From assembly GCF_010974945.1 (NCBI RefSeq), contig NZ_JAAIVB010000003.1:88397-152396 (forward strand): 64,000 bases of DNA, given 5' to 3'. The notes below the pieces were generated by a model. The model had not been told where the DNA came from, made no database searches, and was given only the letters and a program-made list of their open reading frames with translations. Positions 9,405 to 16,451 of this stretch are shown in pieces. Position 1 is the first letter of the stretch. Each line of letters starts with the position of its first letter. The stretch comes from Noviherbaspirillum galbum (lineage in GTDB: Bacteria > Pseudomonadota > Gammaproteobacteria > Burkholderiales > Burkholderiaceae_D). A program made the translations under genes and the position numbers.

Positions 9405-10001
9405 ATGCTTAGGCCTTGTCTTTGGCCAGCACTGCCCGAACCGGCCGCACTCGCACCGGATCGGCCGCCGGTAGTGATCGCCGTGCCGGCACCGCCAACC
9501 ACGCTCCGCGCCGAACCCCGGCGCCTGCTGCGTGACGCGGTCCGGCGCTTCCTCGGCGGCGTACTGCATTGCGCCCCAGATGCCGTCCCGCTGGTCAGCC
9601 AGCCGGGTGAGGCGCCTCGCGTGTCCCTGCCGGACCGGCGCATCTTCCTCTCTTTTAGCCACGAGCCCGGGCTATCCCTCGCGGCCTTGCATGCAGGCGG
9701 TCCGGTGGGCGTGGACCTGATGGACCTGGCCCAGGCAGCGAGCCTCGAAGACTGGCAAGCCCTTGCCAGTGATTACCTCGGACCTCGCGCGCTCGCCGCG
9801 ATCAGGCACCGCAATCCGCCTTCCCGCCCGAAGGCATTCGCCCTTGCGTGGACCTCCCAGGAAGCACGCCTGAAGTGCTCGGGTTTACCGCTCGAGGAAT
9901 GGTCGGAGGCCCTGGAGGCAAGGCTGGCGGGGTGCGAATGCATCGAACTTGAACTGCCGGCGGGATACGCAGGCATCCTAGCCTACCAGCGCATTTCATA
10001 G
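9405..10001 (+). CDS. 4'-phosphopantetheinyl transferase, Sfp superfamily
   Basis: A 198-residue protein. Family motifs are visible but divergent: GVDLMDL stands for the usual G(I/V)D(I/L)E magnesium motif, and WTSQEARLKCSGL for W(S/T)xKEAxxK, with Gln replacing the first Lys. Enzymes of this family transfer phosphopantetheine from CoA to the Ser of carrier domains. It starts only 15 bases after the synthetase stop, so the two are almost surely one transcript, and it should prime the PCP domain of that synthetase. It is a little shorter than typical Sfp (about 220 residues). Linkage of an NRPS-like gene with a dedicated PPTase argues for a functional polymer or peptide pathway. Confidence 0.87.
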   Translation: MLRPCLWPALPEPAALAPDRPPVVIAVPAPPTTLRAEPRRLLRDAVRRFLGGVLHCAPDAVPLVSQPGEAPRVSLPDRRIFLSFSHEPGLSLAALHAGGPVGVDLMDLAQAASLEDWQALASDYLGPRALAAIRHRNPPSRPKAFALAWTSQEARLKCSGLPLEEWSEALEARLAGCECIELELPAGYAGILAYQRIS

Positions 10002-10090
10002 GCCGCTCCAGAGCCTCAGAAGTCCTTATGGAACTTGCCTATCGTTCGCTGATCAAAATGACATTCTGACGACATGAAAGGAGCATTGCG

Positions 10091-10261
10091 ATGAACAAGG
10101 ATCAAGTGGCAGGCAGCGTCAAGGAAGCCGCTGGCAAGGTCCAGCGCAAGGTTGGCGAAGCCCTGGGCGACAAGAAGCAGCAGGCCAAGGGCACCGAAAA
10201 CCAGGCTGCCGGCAAGACGCAGAAGACGGTAGGAAACGTGAAGGACACCTTCAACAAGTAA
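10091..10261 (+). CDS. CsbD-family small stress protein
   Basis: A 56-residue hydrophilic protein, MNKDQVAGSVKEAAGKVQ at the N-terminus, rich in Lys, Gly, Gln and Ala and lacking Cys and Trp. The KEAAGKVQRKVGEALGD pattern is typical of the CsbD-like family, small proteins induced in general stress whose biochemical role is not settled. An AAAGGAG ribosome site precedes the ATG at good spacing. It appears to be a separate unit: 89 bases follow the PPTase and a hairpin follows its stop. Confidence 0.9.
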   Translation: MNKDQVAGSVKEAAGKVQRKVGEALGDKKQQAKGTENQAAGKTQKTVGNVKDTFNK

Positions 10262-10305
10262 TTCAGCAAACGAGCTAGTGGCCGAACGGTTCGGCAACCT
10301 CAGGA

Positions 10306-10327
10306 AGGGCGGGGACATCCCCGCCTT
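10306..10327 (+). terminator. Stem-loop terminator after the CsbD gene
   Basis: GGCGGGGA pairs with TCCCCGCC around a CA centre (core 10308-10325), flanked by A/G on the left and TTCTTC on the right. It lies 45 bases after the stop codon. The T-run is short and broken, so termination may be partial. Confidence 0.6.
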
Positions 10328-10517
10328 CTTCATTTCCAAACAACAATTCGTTGCCTGCATGGCGCCAGCCGGGAAGATTCAAGCCGCCAACTTTTATCGT
10401 TTTGACAGGAATCAATTAAGCCAATAACAACATTTCTAAACTAAGAGATGTGCTGGGTAGGCCCGCCCCCAACTGCGACATTCCTGAAAAACACGCCGAA
10501 CGATTGCGAGGTTGATC

Positions 10518-11855
10518 ATGCATTCCAAGTCGCCTTCCGAACCCGGATTGGTCATGCCCGATGCTGGCAGCAGCGCGCAGGCAACGACGAGGATTCTGGC
10601 GCGCCTGATGCAGCGCTTCCAGGGAGGGGCTCAGGTCCGGCTATGGGACGGCAGGCAGCTTCACTATGGCGACGCGCCACCGCGCTTCACCTTGGTCATC
10701 AAGTCGCCAAGCCTGATCCGCAAGCTGGTCATGGAACACAGTCCGCTCTCGCTGGCGGAAGCCTACTTCAGAGGAAACATCGAAATTGAAGGCGATTTCT
10801 ACGAAGCCTTGTCTTCCCTGCGCCGGCAATTCGAGGAACTGTCCTTGGGCTGGCAGGACAAGGCGGCGCTTCTGCTGGACCTGGGGAGTGTCGTTGCACA
10901 TGACGAAAGCGATGACGCGCCTTTCAGCCTTACCGGCCTGAAAAACCGCTTCAGCCATCGCCATACCAAGGAAAGCGATGAAGAGGCGATCGCCTTTCAT
11001 TATGACGTCTCGAACGACTTTTATGGCTTGTGGCTGGATGAAGAACGGGTGTATTCCTGCGCCTATTTCAGGCATCCGGAAGAAACGATACACCAGGCGC
11101 AAAGAAACAAGCTCGACCACATCTGCCGCAAGCTCAGGCTCCAGGCTGGAGAATCGCTGTTAGATATCGGTTGCGGATGGGGTGCGCTCATCTGCTGGGC
11201 GGCGCGGAATTATGGCGTGCGTGCGCATGGAATCACGCTGAGCAGGAAGCAGTTCGATTTCGTGCGGGAACGGATCCGCAATGAAAACCTTGATGGCAGG
11301 GTGACCGTCGAACTTCGCGACTATCGAGACCTCGAGGGCGAGAATGCCTATGACAAGGTCAGCAGCATCGGCATGTTCGAGCATGTGGGTCTTGCCAATC
11401 TGGCCGCCTACAATGCGACCGTTCACCGGGTACTGCGGCCGGGCGGCTTGTTCCTCAACCATGGCATCACGCATGACACCGAGGGCTGGGAAAGGAACCT
11501 CACCACCGAATTCATCAATCGTTATGTCTTTCCCGACGGCGAACTCGACCTCGTCAGCAACGTACAGCGGAAGATGGAGCATGCCGGATTCGAGATCCAT
11601 GACGTGGAGGGCTTGCGTCCGCATTATGCATTGACCCTGCGCCATTGGGCGGCCCGACTGGAGGCGAATCGCGACGCCGCGCAGAAGGAAGTCGGCCCCG
11701 TCAATTACCGGGTATGGCGCTTGTACCTCGCCGGATGCGCGCTTGAATTCGAAAGCGGAGGTGCGGGGATACACCAGATCCTCGCATCCAAGAGAGACCG
11801 CGGCCGCTGGCCCCTGCCGCTTACCCGCGACGATCTCTACCCCCACCGCTTGTGA
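10518..11855 (+). CDS. cfa: Cyclopropane-fatty-acyl-phospholipid synthase
   Basis: A 445-residue enzyme that uses S-adenosylmethionine to add a methylene bridge to unsaturated acyl chains in membrane phospholipids. The N-terminal lipid-binding region (TLVIKSPSLIRKLVMEHSPLSLAEAYFRG) is followed by VSNDFYGLWLDEERVYSCAYF and the SAM-binding motif LDIGCGWGALICWAA, then SIGMFEHVGLANL and HRVLRPGGLFLNHGI. LAGCALEF near the C-terminus carries the conserved Cys. The ATG at 10518 is preferred over a TTG at 10512 because a GAGG site sits six bases before it. The gene appears monocistronic and lies after the CsbD stress gene; CFA synthesis is usually a stationary-phase or acid response. A second, shorter CFA-like enzyme is at 47946. 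Confidence 0.93.
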   Translation: MHSKSPSEPGLVMPDAGSSAQATTRILARLMQRFQGGAQVRLWDGRQLHYGDAPPRFTLVIKSPSLIRKLVMEHSPLSLAEAYFRGNIEIEGDFYEALSSLRRQFEELSLGWQDKAALLLDLGSVVAHDESDDAPFSLTGLKNRFSHRHTKESDEEAIAFHYDVSNDFYGLWLDEERVYSCAYFRHPEETIHQAQRNKLDHICRKLRLQAGESLLDIGCGWGALICWAARNYGVRAHGITLSRKQFDFVRERIRNENLDGRVTVELRDYRDLEGENAYDKVSSIGMFEHVGLANLAAYNATVHRVLRPGGLFLNHGITHDTEGWERNLTTEFINRYVFPDGELDLVSNVQRKMEHAGFEIHDVEGLRPHYALTLRHWAARLEANRDAAQKEVGPVNYRVWRLYLAGCALEFESGGAGIHQILASKRDRGRWPLPLTRDDLYPHRL

Positions 11856-12470
11856 TGTCGCAAGCCTGAAGTGCAATTCTTGTGGCATCTCAAAAAACAG
11901 CAATCCCAGGGTCCCGGAAGCTGAACACGAGCGGGCCGCGCTGCACGAAATGAAAAGCGCAGCGGGAGGGTCAGATGGAAGTCAGTTCATTGTTTCCTTA
12001 TTTTGGATGGGCCGACGCGCCCGGGGAAGGCTGGGGAAATCATTTTGCAGGTTCGCATCCGCCCGGCGGGCCGGACATGCCGGAAACCTCTGGATCAAGT
12101 GAACCGATCGAGGGATCTGCCACGCCTGAAGAGCCGGAATGCCACCACGCGGACCTTGTGCGCGAACAGCCTGACCCACTCGCCGGACATCATTCCGCAC
12201 CATGGCATCAGACGGCGATCGTGCCGCCACACACCCGACCGTGTCCGGTCATCCGCAACGACGACATCCTGTTTCATTTCGAATAGCAAGGTCGTTCCTG
12301 CCTGTCCGGCAATATGTTTGGCCCGGAAAGACAGCGGCTCGCGGTCCCCATGCGGCGCATGCTTTGGTTAAATGGAGTCCCGATGCCAGGCGCGCGTGAG
12401 GCCTGCGGTGCAGATGCATGCACTGCGATTCCGAACGCTGCGCCAGGCGACAGACAACCACGAGCCAATC
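11856..12470. other. 615-base gap without a supported gene
   Basis: Several short frames occur. The best placed is 11975-12286 (+), 103 residues with a GGGAGG site five bases before the ATG, but it is Pro/His-rich, has no recognisable family and competes with other frames on both strands. An open frame on the minus strand (12095-12289) is equally unsupported. The region must hold the promoter of the downstream substrate-binding protein gene. No clear operator, repeat or RNA gene was found. Confidence 0.5.
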
Positions 12471-13550
12471 ATGAAACGCCATCGCCTCATTTCCTCCCTC
12501 CTCCTCGCCTTCCTGCTGCCGGCACTGTCCGCCCGGTCCATGGAAGAATTGAATCCGGATTCCATGGATGTCGGCAAGGTGTATCGCATCGAAGTATTGC
12601 AGGTCACCGACATCGAGCCTTACCAGGAATCGCTGGATGGCTTTCTTGGCGCGCTTGAAGCCCAAGGCTTCGTGCAGGGCCGGAACCTGGTCGTGAATCG
12701 CGCGAAGATCGACTTCGACGTGGAGAAGGCGGGGTTCTGGAGCAGGCTGGGCGTGATGCTGCGCATTCGCGAAGAAGCCCAGCGCATCGCCGCCGCCAAG
12801 CCCGATCTCGCCCTAACGATAGGCACGCCGGCGACGAAACATGCGCGCGGCATCCTGGAAGAAGCGCGCGTTCCGGTCACCTTCACCGCGGTGGCAAATC
12901 CGCTCGACGCCGGATGCCCGACCTTGAAGGATTGCGGAACGAACGTGACCGGCGCGACGCTTTACATGGACATCGCCGACTCCCTGAATGCCATACGGCG
13001 TGTCTTTCCCCATGTGAGCAGGATCGGCATGGTGCACACCGACGACGAGAACGGCGTCGCCCACGTGGCGGCGGCGAAGGCACGCGCCGCCAGGCTGGAG
13101 CTTGCCATCGACTCGCGCGAGGTGGAAAAGAGCGACAACATCGTGCCGGCTCTGAAAGACTTGTACAAGGAGGGAAGCGGCATACAACTGTTCGCGGTGC
13201 CGCTCGACACTTACTACGGCCTCCGCAATTTCGAACCTGCCCTCGACATGAGCGACTACACCGCCGAGAACGGCATTCCCGTGGTGTCGCTGGCATTGGT
13301 CCGGGTGCCCGGCGCGGTGATGTACGTCGGCGCGGATTTCAAGGAGGTCGGCATGCTGAGCGGCCGGCAGGCGGTCAAGATTCTCGCGAAGCACATGAAG
13401 CCGGACGTGCTTCCCGTCCTGCGCCAGGCACAGCCCACCATATTGTTCGATCCCGAGCGGGCGCAGGCGCTGCATATCGACATACCCGAGACCGAGACGG
13501 CCACCAGGTTGCAGCGCGGCCGCTTCTGGCAACTCTCGATGGGGAAATAA
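12471..13550 (+). CDS. ABC transporter substrate-binding protein (TrpX/ABC_sub_bind type), orphan
   Basis: A 359-residue secreted protein with an N-terminal signal (MKRHRLISSLLLAFLLPALSA). The body matches the two-lobed ABC substrate-binding family PF04392: KVYRIEVLQVTDIEPYQESLDGFLGAL, then KPDLALTIGTPATKHA, VPVTFTAVANPLDAGC, GIPVVSLALVRVPGAVMYVGADFKEVGMLSG. Members bind aromatic or branched amino acids and other small ligands; the ligand here is unknown. No permease or ATPase gene is adjacent, so it either feeds a distant transporter or acts as a sensor protein. The ATG at 12471 begins the signal peptide; an in-frame extension upstream has no signal character. Confidence 0.85.
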   Translation: MKRHRLISSLLLAFLLPALSARSMEELNPDSMDVGKVYRIEVLQVTDIEPYQESLDGFLGALEAQGFVQGRNLVVNRAKIDFDVEKAGFWSRLGVMLRIREEAQRIAAAKPDLALTIGTPATKHARGILEEARVPVTFTAVANPLDAGCPTLKDCGTNVTGATLYMDIADSLNAIRRVFPHVSRIGMVHTDDENGVAHVAAAKARAARLELAIDSREVEKSDNIVPALKDLYKEGSGIQLFAVPLDTYYGLRNFEPALDMSDYTAENGIPVVSLALVRVPGAVMYVGADFKEVGMLSGRQAVKILAKHMKPDVLPVLRQAQPTILFDPERAQALHIDIPETETATRLQRGRFWQLSMGK

Positions 13551-13603
13551 CAATCCCGGGCCGCCTTGTTGCCCCGCGCACGATGCAGCGCGCGAGGCGA
13601 CGG

Positions 13604-13626
13604 CTCCTCCGCTTCAAGCTGAGGAG
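13604..13626. terminator. Hairpin between convergent genes
   Basis: CTCCTC pairs with GAGGAG around an inner GC-TTCAA-GC loop with one mismatch. It lies between the stop codons of the substrate-binding protein and the MFS gene. There is no T-run on either strand, so terminator function is only suggested by position. Confidence 0.3.
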
Positions 13627-13634
13627 GCTCGACA

Positions 13635-15047
13635 TTAACCCTGCGCGGCCCGCGGACGCGTATTCACTCCCAGGCACAAGCCGCCCGTCAGCAAAGCCAG
13701 CCCGACGTGCATCAGGTACAGGGGCTTGAAGTCGATGCGCGACAGGTGATCATGCCCGATGAGCAGGATGGTCACGGCGACGCCGAGCACGGATCCGATC
13801 TGCCGTATCGCCTGGTTGATCGCGGCGCCCACTGCATACTGGTCCTGGGGCAGGCGCGCCACCGCGGCGCCGGACAGGGAAGGAAGCACCATGCCGACCC
13901 CGGCTCCGCTCAGCATCAGGCCGGGGAACCATTGCGTCCAGTATGCCGGCTCCGTACCTGGCACCATGGCCAGCCACAGGCCGCTGCAGGCATATACCAG
14001 CGAGCCGAGCACGAGTCCGGGTCGATGGCCGATGCGCGCCGCAACCTTGCCGCTCGCAATCGCGACGGGAACGACCATCAGGGGTCCCGGCGTGATGGCG
14101 ATCCCGGCAAGCGGCAGGCTGAACTTCCAGATCGACGTCATGTACGAAAAGAAGGCGAAGAACATCATCGCGAATGCGATCGCAAAGGATAGGGTGGCGA
14201 CATTGACGAGGCTGTAGGTCGGGCTGCGGAACAGTTCCAGCCTGAACAGCGGATGACGGGTCCAGCCCGACCACATGATGAATGCCGCAAGGCTCAGTCC
14301 CGCACCCAGCAGCACGAGACGCAGCTCGCCGCTGTTCCATTGGCGCGATTCCCACTGGGTGATGGCCAGTGCCAGGCCGCCGACGCTGACGATCAGCAGC
14401 AGCATGCCGACGACGTCGACGTGAGGGGACCGTCCCTGCCCACGGGATTCCCGCAATACCGAAATGCCCTTGAATACCGAGACCGCGCCGAGCGGGAGAT
14501 TGATGTAGAACGCCCAGGGCCAGCCCAGCGTATCCACGATCCATGCCCCAAGGCTGGGACCGATCGCCGCCGCCAGTCCGCCCACCGCGCCCCACAGGCT
14601 GACAGCCACCGCCCGCTTTTCCTTGGGAAATGCCTCGAGGATTAGGGAAAGCGAGGCTGGCGTCAGCAAGGCCGCGCCGATGGCCTGGACGACCCGGGCG
14701 GCAATGAGCAGCTCAATGGAAGGCGCGGCGCCGCAGGCGAAGGAAGCGATGATGAACAGGCTGGCACCGACGAGGAAGGTACGTTTACGGCCATGAGCGT
14801 CCGCGAGTCCGCCGGCGGGCACGAGCATCGCGGCATAGGTGACGGTGTAGGCATTGAGCACCCAGGACAGGCTGGCTGCGGACTCGCCGGCAAAGGCCCT
14901 GCGCAATGCGCCGAATGCCGCATACAGTACGGTGGCATCGATGGACACCAGCAGCACCGCCAGGCTGGCGATCCAGAAGCTGGGCCATGGAGACCGCGCG
15001 CCAACCGGCTCGCGGACAGGGATAGGAACGGCAACGGGATGAGACAT
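13635..15047 (-). CDS. MFS drug/solute efflux transporter, DHA2 (EmrB/QacA) type
   Basis: A 470-residue integral membrane protein with about 14 hydrophobic segments. WIASLAVLLVSIDATVLYAAFGAL matches the first DHA2 helix; the loop motif GGLADAHGRKRTFLVGASLF corresponds to motif A (G-x-L-(a)-D-x-x-G-R-k-x). SLGAWIVDTLGWPWAFYINLP is the antiporter motif C region followed by the family WxWxFxINxP signature. These transporters export drugs, dyes or metabolites using the proton gradient. Start: ATG 15047 with GGAGG seven bases before it. A 22-bp palindrome at 15119-15140, also present at the adjacent tetR gene, marks it as the target of that repressor. The substrate is unknown. Confidence 0.9.
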   Translation of the reverse strand: MSHPVAVPIPVREPVGARSPWPSFWIASLAVLLVSIDATVLYAAFGALRRAFAGESAASLSWVLNAYTVTYAAMLVPAGGLADAHGRKRTFLVGASLFIIASFACGAAPSIELLIAARVVQAIGAALLTPASLSLILEAFPKEKRAVAVSLWGAVGGLAAAIGPSLGAWIVDTLGWPWAFYINLPLGAVSVFKGISVLRESRGQGRSPHVDVVGMLLLIVSVGGLALAITQWESRQWNSGELRLVLLGAGLSLAAFIMWSGWTRHPLFRLELFRSPTYSLVNVATLSFAIAFAMMFFAFFSYMTSIWKFSLPLAGIAITPGPLMVVPVAIASGKVAARIGHRPGLVLGSLVYACSGLWLAMVPGTEPAYWTQWFPGLMLSGAGVGMVLPSLSGAAVARLPQDQYAVGAAINQAIRQIGSVLGVAVTILLIGHDHLSRIDFKPLYLMHVGLALLTGGLCLGVNTRPRAAQG

Positions 15048-15118
15048 CTGTTTTCCTCCGGCAAGGGAAGTCATCGGGAAATCGCGGCCCGCCTTGCAAG
15101 GATCTCGATCGGCGCCGC

Positions 15119-15140
15119 GAATATGATGAACATCATATTC
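15119..15140. promoter_or_regulatory. TetR operator copy 1 (MFS promoter)
   Basis: A palindrome with 10-bp arms GAATATGATG / CATCATATTC around AA. It sits 72 bases upstream of the MFS start and has the size and symmetry of TetR-family operators. The inner 20 bp are identical to the copy at 15809-15828 beside the tetR gene. Confidence 0.8.
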
Positions 15141-15196
15141 AACATCAAAAAAACAGGCCGCGCCAGGAACGCGGCCCACTTGCGTGCTGCATGCCG

Positions 15197-15793
15197 TCAG
15201 GACGGCGAGTCGTACCTTTCCAGCAAGGCCTGTCGGCTGGTGTCGAGGAATGTATGTCCGCGCTCGCCGCCCATCGCGCGCGCCAGCTGCAAGGCGCCGA
15301 CCATCGTGCTGGTGACGAGGGCGGCCTCCGCCGGCGGAACGCCCGAGGGCAAGACCGATTCCACCAGGGCGACCAGCCGCCTGACCCGTTCGCGCAATGC
15401 GTTGCGTACTGGATCCGGCTGGCGAACCATTTCAGACCCCAGGGCCGCCACCACGCACCCGTTCTCCGGCATTTCCATGTGCTTGGTCGAAAGATAGCTG
15501 TCCACCAGCGAGCGGAAAGGGGATGCGCCCTTCGCCTGCAGCCGCGCCATGCTTCTGTCGAGGCTGGAGGCGCTCTGCTCGCCGGCATGGCTGATCGCCT
15601 CCGCGACCATCGCTTCCCGGGAAGAGAAATGCGCGTAGAAGCCGCCGTGGGTCAGCCCGGCTTCCTTCATGATATCCGCCACGCTGACGCCGGCATCGCC
15701 GCCGCGGCGCAAGGCGTACGCGGCGGCATCGAGGATGCGCTCGTGCGAAATTTCCTTGCGGCCGGGCTTCTGTTTGCTGATGGCGCCAGTCAT
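15197..15793 (-). CDS. TetR-family transcriptional repressor
   Basis: A 198-residue regulator. The N-terminal helix-turn-helix is clear: KEISHERILDAAAYALRR, then VSVADIMKEAGLTHGGFYAHFSSREAMVAEAI. The GGFYAHF(S/K)S(R/K)E form is typical of the AcrR/NemR-like branch, whose ligands are electrophiles or hydrophobic compounds. The C-terminal ligand domain has one Cys (GCVVAALGSEM), of interest since some relatives sense by Cys. It lies upstream of the MFS gene on the same strand with a 149-base gap. Matching palindromes lie 15 bases before its own start and before the MFS gene, so it most likely represses both. Confidence 0.92.
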   Translation of the reverse strand: MTGAISKQKPGRKEISHERILDAAAYALRRGGDAGVSVADIMKEAGLTHGGFYAHFSSREAMVAEAISHAGEQSASSLDRSMARLQAKGASPFRSLVDSYLSTKHMEMPENGCVVAALGSEMVRQPDPVRNALRERVRRLVALVESVLPSGVPPAEAALVTSTMVGALQLARAMGGERGHTFLDTSRQALLERYDSPS

Positions 15794-15807
15794 GGTCGGT
15801 CAACTGT

Positions 15808-15829
15808 GAATATGATGAACATCATATTA
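15808..15829. promoter_or_regulatory. TetR operator copy 2 (tetR promoter, autoregulation)
   Basis: AATATGATG-AA-CATCATATT at 15809-15828, the same 20 bp as in the MFS promoter. It ends 15 bases upstream of the tetR ATG, so bound repressor would block its own transcription. Confidence 0.8.
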
Positions 15830-16072
15830 TGCTCCCGGGCGCCCATGGTCAAGAAAAGATTCCGCCGTGGCTGACATTGCGCCTCGCATTTCGAACCATC
15901 ATCCCGCAAGCCAGGAATTGACGGCAAAAAAGCCGCAAAATGCCGCGTCCAGCCTGATTGCTGTTCAGCAAGCAAGTTAAACCGTGTAAACTTCGTGACG
16001 GTTTGATTGGCCCATGCCTCGAGCGAGGCATGGCACTCTGGCGAAGTAACGTTCCGACTTCGAAGGCTTGAC

Positions 16073-16432
16073 GTGCAGATTCATCCGCTTCGGCACCATG
16101 TCGTCCCTCTCGCCCTGCTGCTGGCGGCGCCCGCTTTCGGGCATGCGCAACCCGCGAATCCATGGGCGGATGCCCGGCCTTCAGCTTCCAGCCAGCCGCA
16201 AGGCAGGACCGCGGCATCGCGCTCGCGGCCGCCTTCCGACCTGCCGCCGCGGATTGCGCCGGTCGGCGCGCTGCGTGCGGACGCGCGGGTCGTCCTGGTC
16301 GACAACGTGACCGACGATGCGGCCCAGGCGCCAGTGCCCGGCGCCCGCCAGGATGCGCTTCCCGGACCAGTGGCGCCCAGCATTTCCCTCCTCCCCAAGG
16401 CAGCCTACAAGCCTGTTCAGGTCGCACAATGA
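16073..16432 (+). CDS. Small secreted protein of unknown function
   Basis: A 119-residue protein from a GTG start. The N-terminus HVVPLALLLAAPAFGHAQP looks like a signal peptide with an AxA-type cleavage site. The mature part is Pro/Ala/Ser/Arg-rich and probably disordered, with no Cys. It ends 19 bases before the polysaccharide deacetylase start and may be co-transcribed, so it could be an envelope accessory. The frame extends upstream to an ATG at 16007, but the signal peptide would then be internal. No family is recognised and coding status is only moderately sure. Confidence 0.45.
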   Translation: MQIHPLRHHVVPLALLLAAPAFGHAQPANPWADARPSASSQPQGRTAASRSRPPSDLPPRIAPVGALRADARVVLVDNVTDDAAQAPVPGARQDALPGPVAPSISLLPKAAYKPVQVAQ

Positions 16433-16451
16433 CATACGCCCCGGGACAGTC

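Noticed and set aside
6411..9662. Very long open frame (over 1000 codons) on the minus strand
   Set aside because: It lies antisense to the Pls/PosA synthetase, has Arg/His/Ala-biased composition and no domain; it is an artefact of high third-position GC.
11975..12286. 103-codon frame with a GGGAGG site
   Set aside because: Pro/His-rich, no family, competing frames on both strands; kept only as a note in the gap entry.
15197..15793. Possibility that tetR and MFS form a single transcript only
   Set aside because: Each gene has its own copy of the operator, which argues for two promoters.
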